From contig CAVWRJ010000013.1 in NCBI GenBank assembly GCA_963757335.1, positions 496,001-560,000 on the forward strand: 64,000 nucleotides of DNA, in the 5' to 3' direction. Source of the DNA: DASQPA01 sp963757335 (GTDB lineage: Bacteria > Acidobacteriota > Thermoanaerobaculia > Multivoradales > UBA5704). A program made the translations under genes and the position numbers. This document shows, piece after piece, positions 35,647 to 43,615 of this stretch; the first letter of the stretch is position 1, and the number at the start of each line of letters is the position of its first letter. A model generated the notes under the pieces. The model made no database searches and had not been told where the DNA came from. It was given only the letters and a program-made list of their open reading frames with translations.

Positions 35647-37233
35647 CTACTTCGGCATCGTCAGCAGCTCCCCCATCAAGTCGATCCCGTACCAGAGATT
35701 CGCCAGGCGGAGGTTCTCGTCCGGGCCGTGCTGCTTGTCGTCGTGGTTGGCGATGGGGACGACGACTGCCGGCTTGGCCAGGAGATCGTTGAAGAGATAG
35801 AGCGGCAGCGAGCCGCCCAAGGTCGGCAGGAGGATGACGTTCTCCCCCGCCGCTCGCGAGGTGGCCTGGACGATCTGGAAGACGATGTCCAGATCCATCG
35901 CCGTCCGCGCCGCCGGGTAGCCGGGCAGGCGGGTGACCTTGGCGATCCGCGGGTGGGCGAGCCGGGTCGCCATGTCCGGGTCGTCGCGGACGATGAAGAA
36001 GCCCTGCTTGCGGATGTGCTCCTCGACCAGGTCGAGCATCTTCTCCGGGTCGTTCCCCTTGACCAGGCGGAGCTCCAACGAGGCCGTGGCGGTCGCCGGG
36101 ATGATGTTCTCGGCGCTGGGGCCGACGTTGCCGCTCGCCATGCCGCGGATGTTCAAGGTCGGCAGCAGCAGGCGCTCCTGGAGCCGCGCATTGTTGTCCT
36201 CGGTCTTGACGAGGCCGAGCTCCTTGCGCAGATCGTCGTCGTTGTCGCGGACGGCGTCGATCGCGGCGCGCTCGGCCGGCCCTAAAGGCTCGACGGTGCT
36301 GTAGAAGCCGGGGACGAGGACATGGCCGTCGTCGTCCTTCATGCTCGTCAGGAGGTTGGCGAGGGTGAAGGCTGGGTTGGGCGCCCAGTTGCCGTAGTGC
36401 CCGCTGTGCAGGTGGCGGACGGCGCCGTAGACCGTGAGCTCCAGGTCGACGACGCCGCGCACCCCGAAGACCAGCTGTGGCCGGCGGCTGGTGTGGACCG
36501 GGCCGTCGCAGAAGAGCCAGACGTCGACTCCCAGCCGGTCGCGGTGCGCTTCGAGATAGCCCTTCAAGTGCTCCGACCCCGCCTCCTCCTCGCCTTCGAG
36601 GAGGACGAGCAGGTTCGAGGTCAGGGGGATCTTCGCCTGGCGCAGAGCATCGAGGGCGGTGAGCAGGGCGATCACCGGTGCCTTGTCGTCTCCCGCCGAG
36701 CGAGCGTAGAGCCGCCACTCCGGGTCGATCGGCTCGCCAGCCTTGGGGAGCGGCCGCTTCACCCCGCCGTTCTCGGAGGCGGCGGTGAGGAGGGTGGGCG
36801 AGAAGGGCGGGTAGACCCACTTCTCGGAGTCGACCGGCTGGCCGTCGTAGTGGGCGTAGAAGCCGAGGGTGCGCTTCGCTCCGGGAACGACGAGCTTCCC
36901 GTAGAGGACCGGCGAGGCCCCGGGGCTCTCCCAGACCTCCATCGTGAGCCCCCGCCGGGAGAGGGCATCCTTCAAGTAGGCGACGTTCCGCGCGATGTTC
37001 GCCGTGTCGCCTGAGACGTTGGGGATCGCCAGGAGGTCGCTGAAGTCGCCGAGGATCTGGGCCCCGTGAGCCTCCCGGTAGCTGCGGACGGCGGCGAGCG
37101 CGCGGTCCTTCTCCGGCGGCTTGGGCTTAGCGGCCCGTGCCGGCTTCGCGGCCGGCTTTGGGGCCGTTTGGCCGAGCGCCGGGACGAGGAGCAGCAGAGC
37201 GAGCGCCCGGACGGCGAGAGAGACGGGTCTCAT
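35647..37233 (-). CDS. Secreted M20-family metallopeptidase (dipeptidase-like)
   Basis: 528 residues with a signal peptide (~1-23) and a Lys/Ala/Pro linker. Zinc-peptidase motifs in order: GFYAHYDGQPVD (~125, metal His and Asp), YARSAGDDKAPVIALL (~195, bridging Asp), LLEGEEEAGSEHL (~232, catalytic Glu pair), CDGPV (~262) and a C-terminal His in VPIANHDDKQHGPDEN (~505). A dimerisation domain lies between. Probably cleaves dipeptides or short peptides in the periplasm or outside. The cobalamin adenosyltransferase gene lies 11 bases downstream of... its own stop is at 37245, so the two follow each other on the minus strand. Confidence 0.9.
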   Translation of the reverse strand: MRPVSLAVRALALLLLVPALGQTAPKPAAKPARAAKPKPPEKDRALAAVRSYREAHGAQILGDFSDLLAIPNVSGDTANIARNVAYLKDALSRRGLTMEVWESPGASPVLYGKLVVPGAKRTLGFYAHYDGQPVDSEKWVYPPFSPTLLTAASENGGVKRPLPKAGEPIDPEWRLYARSAGDDKAPVIALLTALDALRQAKIPLTSNLLVLLEGEEEAGSEHLKGYLEAHRDRLGVDVWLFCDGPVHTSRRPQLVFGVRGVVDLELTVYGAVRHLHSGHYGNWAPNPAFTLANLLTSMKDDDGHVLVPGFYSTVEPLGPAERAAIDAVRDNDDDLRKELGLVKTEDNNARLQERLLLPTLNIRGMASGNVGPSAENIIPATATASLELRLVKGNDPEKMLDLVEEHIRKQGFFIVRDDPDMATRLAHPRIAKVTRLPGYPAARTAMDLDIVFQIVQATSRAAGENVILLPTLGGSLPLYLFNDLLAKPAVVVPIANHDDKQHGPDENLRLANLWYGIDLMGELLTMPK

Positions 37234-37244
37234 CGGATCTCCTT

Positions 37245-37808
37245 TTAGGCCCGGCTGTTCCAGAGAACGTCCGGGACCCCCTTCTGATGGTTTTCGTAGC
37301 GTGCCATCACAAAGAGTGCATCGGAAAGCCGATTGAGGTACACCAAAGTGTGAGGTCCGATCGCCTCCGTCCGGGAGAGGGTCAGGACCAACCGCTCGGC
37401 CCGGCGGCAGACGGTACGCGCGACATGCAGATGCGCGGCGCCCGGGGTACCGCCGGGAAGGATGAAGTTGTCGAGCGGAGGGAGCACGGCGGAGAGCTCG
37501 TCCATCAGCGTTTCGAGGGCCAGGACGTGGCGCTCCTCGACCACCGGCACCGGCATCCGCACCTTGTCCTCCTCCAGGATGCAGAGATCGGAGCCGAGGT
37601 TGAAGAGGTCGTTCTGGACCCGTTCGAGGGTCGAAACCAGTCGGCCGTCGAGACCGGCCGCGATCGCCGCGCCGAGCGTGGACGACAGCTCGTCGACCGT
37701 GCCATAGGCCTCAATCCGCGCCGAGTCCTTGGGCACCCGCTGGCCGCCGCCGAGGCCGGTTGTGCCGTCGTCGCCCGTCCTCGTATAGACCCGCGTGATC
37801 CGCGGCAT
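37245..37808 (-). CDS. PduO-type cob(I)alamin adenosyltransferase
   Basis: 187 residues. Makes adenosylcobalamin from cob(I)alamin and ATP. The diagnostic N-terminus is complete: TRTGDDGTTGLGGGQRVPKDS (ATP-binding region), then RIEAYGTVDELSS. The C-terminal active-site helix has VCRRAERLVLTL and LNRLSDALFVMARYEN. No B12-dependent enzyme lies in the window, so its client is elsewhere. It is followed by the M20 peptidase gene 11 bases downstream on the same strand. Confidence 0.95.
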   Translation of the reverse strand: MPRITRVYTRTGDDGTTGLGGGQRVPKDSARIEAYGTVDELSSTLGAAIAAGLDGRLVSTLERVQNDLFNLGSDLCILEEDKVRMPVPVVEERHVLALETLMDELSAVLPPLDNFILPGGTPGAAHLHVARTVCRRAERLVLTLSRTEAIGPHTLVYLNRLSDALFVMARYENHQKGVPDVLWNSRA

Positions 37809-37877
37809 GGTCGCCCTCCGGAAGAGGGGGCGACCTTACCGGACCTCGGGCGGCAAATCAAATTCCCCGGTCTCTCC

Positions 37878-38657
37878 TCACGCCCACTTGCCGGCGAGGA
37901 GCGGCTCGACCGGGTGGCCCTCCCGAGCGAGCTTCAGCTCCTTGAAGATATCGGCCGTCTCCTCGGTCTCGCGCTCGGGGTCTAAATCGACGTCGAGCTC
38001 GTGGTCCTCGGCCGAGCCCATGAGGAGCAGCTCCGCCCCCTCGTGGTCGAGGAAGTCCGGGGGGACGGCGGGAAGGAAGCGGCGGCTGCCGAAGCGCTCC
38101 TGAAGCTCGGGCGGAAAGTTCGCCTTCTGCTCCGCTTCCAGGCCGATTCCCGGGGGTGAATCGGCCTCCGGGTTCTTGATCGAGAGGAGGAAAACCCCCT
38201 CCTTGTCGATGTGGAGCTCGCGTTGCACCTCGTCCGGTTCCACCGGCAGCTCCAGGGCGTAGAGGAGATGGGTGTGGTTGCCGTGCCGGGCCACGGCGTA
38301 GACCCCCTCGCCGGCCGGCCGCGCCGGCGAGCGGACGATACCGCCCCCGCCGCCGGACGAGCCGCCGCGCTCCTCCCGCCCGGGCCCCAGCTCCTCCTCG
38401 ATCGCCGCCGGATCTTCCGCCACCCGTTCGACGTACCCCCAGAACTTCTCGGCGTCGTCCGCCGGCTCCGGGAGCCGCTTCTTGCCCACGGTCAGCACCC
38501 GGAAGAGATCCTTCCCCTCGGGGGAGAGGACAATATGGAAACGCTGTACGTCGACGAGGCTCTGGGGGGCCCCGGTCCGCGCCGACGGACGATAGAAGAA
38601 GTAGACGTTGCCCCGCTCCAGTACCTCGATGTCGATCCCTGCCTCAACTTGCGCCAT
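37878..38657 (-). CDS. Uncharacterised conserved-looking protein
   Basis: 259 residues from ATG 38657, with AAAGGAG 7 bases upstream; the much longer open frame (to 39692) is antisense to msrP. Soluble, acidic, no signal peptide. Begins AQVEAGIDIEVLERGNVYFF with repeated beta-strand-like stretches (DVQRFHIVLSPEGKDLFRVL, VYAVARHGNHTHLLYALEL). Residues ~115-140 are a Gly/Ser/Glu-rich linker. The C-terminus is very acidic (DHELDVDLDPERETEET). I do not recognise the family. Divergent from msrP across 147 bases. Confidence 0.7.
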   Translation of the reverse strand: MAQVEAGIDIEVLERGNVYFFYRPSARTGAPQSLVDVQRFHIVLSPEGKDLFRVLTVGKKRLPEPADDAEKFWGYVERVAEDPAAIEEELGPGREERGGSSGGGGGIVRSPARPAGEGVYAVARHGNHTHLLYALELPVEPDEVQRELHIDKEGVFLLSIKNPEADSPPGIGLEAEQKANFPPELQERFGSRRFLPAVPPDFLDHEGAELLLMGSAEDHELDVDLDPERETEETADIFKELKLAREGHPVEPLLAGKWA

Positions 38658-38804
38658 GACGCGCTCCTTTCTGACTGCGGCGCGCTCGATGCGCCCAAGG
38701 AGAGGCTCTGCAAGGGCGATGCCGCGGTAATCGAGCGGCATCTGCTGGCAATCGCCGGCAAGTCTCGCTTGACGGGGAGGCGCTCCGGTCCTACCCTCGA
38801 CCGC

Positions 38805-39809
38805 ATGGCCCACCTCCGCATCCCTCCCTCCTGGGAGATCCCCGAGCGCCTGGCGACACCCGAGGCAGTCTTCCTCAACCGCCGCCAGATCCTGGCCGCT
38901 CTCGGGCTGGGCGCTCTCGCAGCCGGCCTCCCGGCCCAGATCGCCGGCGCCGCTCCAGTCGCTCCCAAGGTGGATCCGGCCAGGATGCTCCTGCCGGCGG
39001 TGGGGCCGCGTTTCAAGGATCGTTTTCCGGCCAGGCGCAACCCGACCTACACCCCGGGCGCTGGCCGCACCCTCACGCCCGAGAACAAGTGCGCGGGCTA
39101 CAACAACTTCTACGAGTTCACGACGGTCAAGAACGAGGTCTGGGAGCATGCCGCGGGCTATCCCGTGGTCCCCTGGAAGGTGGAGGTCGCCGGTCTCGTG
39201 GCAAAGCCGCGCACCTACGATCTGGACGATCTTTTCAAGTTCCCCTTGGAGGAGCGGATCTACCGCCATCGCTGTGTCGAGCGCTGGGCCATGCAGGTGC
39301 CCTGGACGGGCTTCCCCGTAAAGACCCTCCTCGACCAGGTCCAGCCGCTTCAGACGGCAAAGTACGTCCGCTTCGTCTCCTTTGCCGACCCCGAGCGCCT
39401 GCCGGGAGTGAAGGAGACGATCTCCTACTACCCCTGGCCCTACCACGAGGGGCTGCGGCTCGACGAGGCGATGCACCCGCTCGCCTTCGTCGTCCTCGGG
39501 AGCTACGGCCACCCCCTCCCCATGCAGAACGGCGCTCCACTCCGCCTCCACTGCCCCTGGAAGTACGGCTACAAGAGCCCCAAGTCGATCGTCAAGATCG
39601 AGCTCCTGGCCGACCCGCCCCCCACCTTCTGGCACGCCCTCCAGCCGGTCGAGTACGGCTTCTACTCGAACGTCAACCCGAAAAAGCCCCACCCGCGCTG
39701 GAGCCAGGAGATCGAAGAGGACATCGGAACCGGCGAGAAGCGCCAGACGCTCCGCTACAACGGGTATGGGGAACAGGTGGCGGGGATGTACAAGGGGGAC
39801 GAAGCGTAG
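38805..39809 (+). CDS. msrP: MsrP-like molybdopterin-dependent protein-methionine-sulfoxide reductase (YedY family)
   Basis: 334 residues from ATG 38805. A twin-arginine-like signal (NRRQILAALGLGALAAGL) at residues ~25-45 fits export of a folded cofactor enzyme. Family hallmarks: TYTPGAGRTLTPE, NNFYEFTTVKNEVWEHA, WKVEVAGLV, and the cofactor-ligating Cys in YRHRCVERWAM (~residue 148), then PWTGFPVKTLLDQ and YPWPYHEGLRLDEAMHPLA. In E. coli MsrP repairs periplasmic proteins with electrons from the haem membrane protein MsrQ. No MsrQ is encoded next to it here. A DHCW-motif cupin gene starts 3 bases after the stop. Confidence 0.93.
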   Translation: MAHLRIPPSWEIPERLATPEAVFLNRRQILAALGLGALAAGLPAQIAGAAPVAPKVDPARMLLPAVGPRFKDRFPARRNPTYTPGAGRTLTPENKCAGYNNFYEFTTVKNEVWEHAAGYPVVPWKVEVAGLVAKPRTYDLDDLFKFPLEERIYRHRCVERWAMQVPWTGFPVKTLLDQVQPLQTAKYVRFVSFADPERLPGVKETISYYPWPYHEGLRLDEAMHPLAFVVLGSYGHPLPMQNGAPLRLHCPWKYGYKSPKSIVKIELLADPPPTFWHALQPVEYGFYSNVNPKKPHPRWSQEIEEDIGTGEKRQTLRYNGYGEQVAGMYKGDEA

Positions 39810-39811
39810 AG

Positions 39812-40141
39812 ATGGAGATGACCGGCATCCCCTTCGGCGTCACCGATTGGTCGACGATCGAGCCCACCGAGCATCCCGGCGAAACCGGGAAAGCGCTCTG
39901 GCGCACCTGCCAGCTCGGGGAGATCCGGGTGCGGATGGTCGAATACTCGCCCGGCTACCGGGCCGACCACTGGTGCAGCAAGGGGCACGTCGTACTGTGC
40001 CTGGAAGGCGAGCTCCACACCGAGCTGGCCGACGGCCGGGTGGTCGTGCTGACCCCGGGGATGAGCTATCAGGTGGCGGACGGTGCCGAGCCCCACCGGT
40101 CGGTCACGACGGAGGGGGCGAAGCTTTTCATCGTCGATTAA
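39812..40141 (+). CDS. DHCW-motif cupin-fold protein
   Basis: 109 residues, starting 3 bases after the msrP stop, so co-transcribed. Contains ADHWCSKGHVVLCLEGEL (~residue 52), the DHxCW-like cupin motif, and LTPGMSYQVADGAEPH, the second cupin motif with a His. Small single-domain beta-barrel; enzymatic role unknown. ATG 39818 is an alternative start. It ends abutting the converging nitroreductase gene. Confidence 0.85.
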   Translation: MEMTGIPFGVTDWSTIEPTEHPGETGKALWRTCQLGEIRVRMVEYSPGYRADHWCSKGHVVLCLEGELHTELADGRVVVLTPGMSYQVADGAEPHRSVTTEGAKLFIVD

Positions 40142-40816
40142 TTACCCAGACTCCCACACCGCCACCTCCGCCAACCCCTTCCGCCGGAGATCCGGCACCT
40201 CCGCCCCTACCGCCGGATATCCGACGGGAAAGAGGATGAACGGCCGCTCGTTCTCCGGCCGTTGCAGGATCTTCGACAGGAAAGCCATGGGGCTAGGGGT
40301 GTGGGTGAGGGTCGCGAGGCCCATGTGGTGGAGGGCGACGACGAAGAGGCCGCAGGCGATGCCGACGCTCTCCTTGGGGTAGTAGTTCTTCCGCCGCTCG
40401 CCGTCGGGGCCGTAGCTCCAGATCTCCTCGAAGACGACGACCAGCCAGGGGGCGATCTCCAGGAAGGGCTTCTCCCAGGTGGTGCCGAGGGGGGCCAGGG
40501 CTGCGAGCCAGTCGGCGGGCATCCTGCCGCCGATGTAGCTCTCGTGCTCCTCGGCCTCCGCCGCCTGCCGGATCTCGCGCTTGATTTCGGGGTCTGAAAC
40601 CGCTACGAACTTCCAGGGCTGGCGGTGGGCGCCGGAGGGGGCGGTCGAGGCGGTCTTTATGGCGAGCTCGATCAGCTCGCGGGGGACCGGGTCGGGGGCG
40701 AAGTCGCGGACGCTCCGCCGGGCGTCCATCTCGGCGAAGAACGCCTCGGCCCGCGCCCGCATCTCCTCCGGCGCCAGGCGTTCCGGACGGTAGGGGACGA
40801 AGCGGGGCGCGGTCAT
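40142..40816 (-). CDS. Nitroreductase-fold flavoprotein resembling iodotyrosine deiodinase
   Basis: 224 residues. FMN-binding start RRSVRDFAPDPVP (~residue 32) and TAPSGAHRQPWKFVAV (~57) place it in the nitroreductase family. The active-site lid reads EEHESYIGGRMPADWLAAL then TTWEKPFLEIAPWL. This aligns with the Glu-Tyr-Lys triad of iodotyrosine deiodinase (EExxY...RM...W...TxWxKxxLxxAP), with one extra residue between Tyr and Lys. ESVGIACGLFVVALHHMGLATLTHTPSPM is also typical of that subgroup. A reductive dehalogenase of halotyrosines is therefore plausible. ATG overlaps the aromatic amino acid decarboxylase stop by 4 bases. Confidence 0.85.
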   Translation of the reverse strand: MTAPRFVPYRPERLAPEEMRARAEAFFAEMDARRSVRDFAPDPVPRELIELAIKTASTAPSGAHRQPWKFVAVSDPEIKREIRQAAEAEEHESYIGGRMPADWLAALAPLGTTWEKPFLEIAPWLVVVFEEIWSYGPDGERRKNYYPKESVGIACGLFVVALHHMGLATLTHTPSPMAFLSKILQRPENERPFILFPVGYPAVGAEVPDLRRKGLAEVAVWESG

Positions 40817-42270
40817 TCTCCGCTCGCGGCCGCCGGTTCCGCGCGGAGCCGGGCAGCGCTCGCCCGCACCAGGTCCCAGAGCTCCTCGACATCGGCCCGG
40901 GTCGTCCGCAGGTTGCCGATCGCCACCCGCACCGTATAACGCCCGCGGAGCACGGTGTGGGAGAGGAGGAACGGCCCGGCGGCGTTGATCGCCGTCAGGA
41001 GCTTCTCGTTGAATCGATCCTGCTCCTCCGACCCTCCCTCCGGGCAGGCGCGGAAGCAGACGGTCGAGAAGGGGACTGGGGCGGCGAGCTCGAAGCCGGG
41101 GGTGGCCTCGACCGCCCCGGCGAGCCAGCGGGCCATGGCGCAGTGCTCGCGGATACGCTCGCGGAGCCCCTCAACCCCGAAGGCGCGGATCACCATCCAC
41201 AGCTTGAGCGAGCGGAAGCGGCGGCCGAGCTGGACCCCTAAGTCCATCAGGTTGGTCACCCCGGTCTCTTCCGTCCGCAGGTACTCGGGGACGAGCGAGA
41301 AGGCCGCCTTCAAGAGCGCCGGGTCGCGGACGAAAAGGACCGAGCAGTCGACCGGCGTGAACAGCCACTTGTGGGGGTTGACGACGATCGAGTCGGCGCG
41401 CTCCATTCCCGGCATCAGGGCCCGGTACTCGGGACAGATCGCCGCGCTCCCGGCGTAGGCGGCGTCGAGGTGGAGAAAGATCCCTTCTCTCTCGCAGAGA
41501 TCGGCGATCTCGGAAATGGGGTCGACGCTCGTCGTCGAGGTGGTGCCGGCGGTCGCCACGACCGCCATGGGGAGACGCCCCTCAAGGCGGTCACGGGCGA
41601 TCGCCTCGGCCAGGGCAGGGACCGACATCCGGAAGGCGCCGTCGCTCTCGATCCGGCGGACGTTTTCAAGCCCGATCCCTAAGAGGATCGCCGCCTTGTC
41701 GATCGAGGAGTGCGCCTGGTCGCTCGCGTAGACGGTGAGCGCCGGCACCGCGGAGCGGCCGGAGAGCCCCTTGCCGCGGATGTCCAGGTCCGGCAGCCGG
41801 TGGCGGGCCACGGCCAGGGCGAGGAGGCTGCTGATCGAGGCGGTGTCGTTGATGTGCCCGAAGAAGCCAACCGGCAGGCCCATCATCTGGCGCAGCCAGT
41901 CGCAGGTCCGCTCTTCGAGCTCGGTGGGCGCCGGCCCGGTCCGCCAGAGCATGGCGTTGACGTTCAAGGCCGCGGTCAGGGTCTCGCCGAGGATGCCGGG
42001 ACCGGAGCCGGTGATCCCGAAGTAGGCGAGGAAACCGGGATGGTTCCAGTGGGTGACGTTGGGCTCGATCAACCGCTCGTAGTCGTCGAGCACCCGGTCC
42101 AAGGGCTCCGCCTCCTCGGGCGGCGAGAGCGGCAGGGCGGCGGCGACGTCACCGGGGGCGATGCGCGGCAGCACGGGGTAGTCCCCCACCTGCTCCAGGT
42201 AGTCGGCCACCCGGTCGCCGACGCGGTGCATGGCACGACGGAACTCGTCAGGGGGGATATCTCCGGGCAT
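40813..42270 (-). CDS. Group II pyridoxal-phosphate decarboxylase (aromatic L-amino acid decarboxylase-like)
   Basis: 485 residues, full length. The cofactor lysine lies in VVNPHKWLFTPVDCS (~residue 300); other sites are THWNHPGFLAYF (~73), GHINDTASISSLLALA (~138), AVVATAGTTSTTSVDP (~235) and LHLDAAYAGSAA (~270). N-terminal helices match aromatic amino acid / tyrosine / DOPA decarboxylases. A 4-base overlap with the downstream deiodinase-like gene links the two to aromatic amino acids, possibly halogenated tyrosines. Exact substrate unproven. Confidence 0.92.
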   Translation of the reverse strand: MPGDIPPDEFRRAMHRVGDRVADYLEQVGDYPVLPRIAPGDVAAALPLSPPEEAEPLDRVLDDYERLIEPNVTHWNHPGFLAYFGITGSGPGILGETLTAALNVNAMLWRTGPAPTELEERTCDWLRQMMGLPVGFFGHINDTASISSLLALAVARHRLPDLDIRGKGLSGRSAVPALTVYASDQAHSSIDKAAILLGIGLENVRRIESDGAFRMSVPALAEAIARDRLEGRLPMAVVATAGTTSTTSVDPISEIADLCEREGIFLHLDAAYAGSAAICPEYRALMPGMERADSIVVNPHKWLFTPVDCSVLFVRDPALLKAAFSLVPEYLRTEETGVTNLMDLGVQLGRRFRSLKLWMVIRAFGVEGLRERIREHCAMARWLAGAVEATPGFELAAPVPFSTVCFRACPEGGSEEQDRFNEKLLTAINAAGPFLLSHTVLRGRYTVRVAIGNLRTTRADVEELWDLVRASAARLRAEPAAASGE

Positions 42271-42330
42271 GGGAGGGAGTTATACCTCAGTGGAGGCCCG
42301 GGCGGCGCCGCGGAATGCGGAGCCGCCCGA

Positions 42331-42399
42331 GGGTACTGGCGGCGCGAAGCGCCCGAAGGAGTCGGCCCGCAGGATCAAACGGCGCCAGAACCCGCCGCC
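42331..42399 (+). repeat. Structured intergenic repeat, copy 3
   Basis: Core GGCGCGAAGCGCCCGAAGGAG followed by GCCCGCAGGATCAAA is shared with the other copies. The outer arms (GGTACTGGCGGCG / CGGCGCCAGAACC) pair imperfectly. A separate strong hairpin CGGGCGGC/GCCGCCCG lies just before it (42298-42329). Located between the decarboxylase start and the DsbA-like gene end. Confidence 0.65.
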
Positions 42400-42411
42400 G
42401 GATTCCCTGCC

Positions 42412-43503
42412 TTACGACTTCGTGGACTTGTCGCCCGCGCGCTTGAGCTCGTCGTCGATCACCTTGGTGATGTCGGCGAGCGGCACCGCGCCCGAGATGA
42501 AGCGGCCGTTGACGAACATCGCCGGGGTGGAGTTGACGCCGGCGGCCGTGCCGGCCGCGATGTCCTGCTTGACCTCGCCGGCATGCTTGCCCGAGTCGAG
42601 GCAGGAGTTGAACTCTTCGGCTTTCAAGCCGGCGATCTTCGTCGCCTTGTCTTTCAGACCGCCCACGGCGAGGCCCGACTGGTCGGCGAACATGGCGTCG
42701 TGCAGCTCCCAGAACTTGCCCTGGTCGTTGGCACAGAGGGCGGCTTCGGCAGCCTTGGGAGCGTGGTCGTGGATGTTCAACGGATACTGGCGGAAGACGA
42801 TCTTGACCTTGTCGCCGTACTTCTGCTTGACCTGGCTCAGGGTCGGGATCAGGCGCGAGCAGAACGGGCACTGGAAGTCGGAGAACTCGACGATCGTCAC
42901 CGGGGCGGCGGTCGGGCCCTGGACCGGGGCCGTGTACGCCGCGGCGCCGACCGGTACGCGGATCGGCTCGATCAGGTAATCAGCCTTGTACTTGGCTTCG
43001 AGCGCGGCGTAGAAAACCGTCCGCGCCTCGTTCTGGTGCTGCTGCTCCAGGAACTGCTGGATCCGCGGCGTCACCTGCTCCTTGGTGACGTTGGGCGGGA
43101 TCTGCGCCTTGTTCTCGTCATAGAACTTGTCGACCTCGGCGTCGGTCACCGGCGCGGCCTTGGTGGCGTCGGCGATCAGCTGGTCCTTCGTCACCCCCTT
43201 CGCCTTGGCCTCGTTCTCGACCATGGTGTCCTGTACCATCTGCTTCAACTTGTTCTCGACCAGGGTGTGGCGGTTGTTCGCGTACTCCCGCTCAAGCTGA
43301 GCGAACTCCGGGGCGGCCGCCTTCTCGACGTCGCCCTGGGTGATCGTCCTGCCGCTGATCCTGGCCAGTGGCTGGTTGGAAGCCGGCTCCATCTTGTCTT
43401 TTCCGGCCTGGGCCGGCAGGCCGACGCCGAGGGCGAGGACGAGTGCCAGGGCTCCCATGAGGAGGCCCCGGGAGAGCGGTCGCGTGCTGAGGGTTGAGAC
43501 CAT
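42412..43503 (-). CDS. DsbA-like thioredoxin-fold protein with SurA-like N-terminal helices, paralogue 1
   Basis: 363 residues, ATG 43503 with AAAGGAG upstream. Signal peptide I (cleavage near LPAQA). Residues ~50-190 resemble the chaperone part of SurA/PpiD (RISGRTITQGDVEKAAAPEF, LVENKLKQMVQDTMV). Residues ~205-360 are a DsbA/Thioredoxin_4 domain with EFSDFQCPFCSRLIPTL; the active site is CPFC (~residue 222), and the cis-Pro loop is GVNSTPAMFVNGR. Periplasmic thiol oxidoreductase or protein-folding factor. Closely similar to the next gene on the same strand, with the main difference in the signal sequence. Confidence 0.88.
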   Translation of the reverse strand: MVSTLSTRPLSRGLLMGALALVLALGVGLPAQAGKDKMEPASNQPLARISGRTITQGDVEKAAAPEFAQLEREYANNRHTLVENKLKQMVQDTMVENEAKAKGVTKDQLIADATKAAPVTDAEVDKFYDENKAQIPPNVTKEQVTPRIQQFLEQQHQNEARTVFYAALEAKYKADYLIEPIRVPVGAAAYTAPVQGPTAAPVTIVEFSDFQCPFCSRLIPTLSQVKQKYGDKVKIVFRQYPLNIHDHAPKAAEAALCANDQGKFWELHDAMFADQSGLAVGGLKDKATKIAGLKAEEFNSCLDSGKHAGEVKQDIAAGTAAGVNSTPAMFVNGRFISGAVPLADITKVIDDELKRAGDKSTKS

Positions 43504-43552
43504 GTGGGCTCCTTTGCTGAGTGGAAGGACAACGTCTTTTTAGGGGTGGCGT

Positions 43553-43582
43553 AAAAAGCGGGATGCCTGTGCAGCATCCCGC
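43553..43582 (-). terminator. Intrinsic terminator between the two DsbA-like genes
   Basis: Perfect 9-bp stem GCGGGATGC/GCATCCCGC (43558-43582) with a 7-base loop, followed on the minus strand by five T (A run 43553-43557). It lies just past the stop of the first-transcribed paralogue (43616), so the second paralogue probably has its own promoter or depends on read-through. Confidence 0.85.
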
Positions 43583-43615
43583 GGGTTCGATCGAGGTTGT
43601 CGGAGGCCCCGGCGC

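Noticed and set aside
37878..39692. 604-residue minus-strand protein spanning the msrP gene
   Set aside because: Only the part up to ATG 38657 has its own ribosome site; the rest is antisense to msrP.
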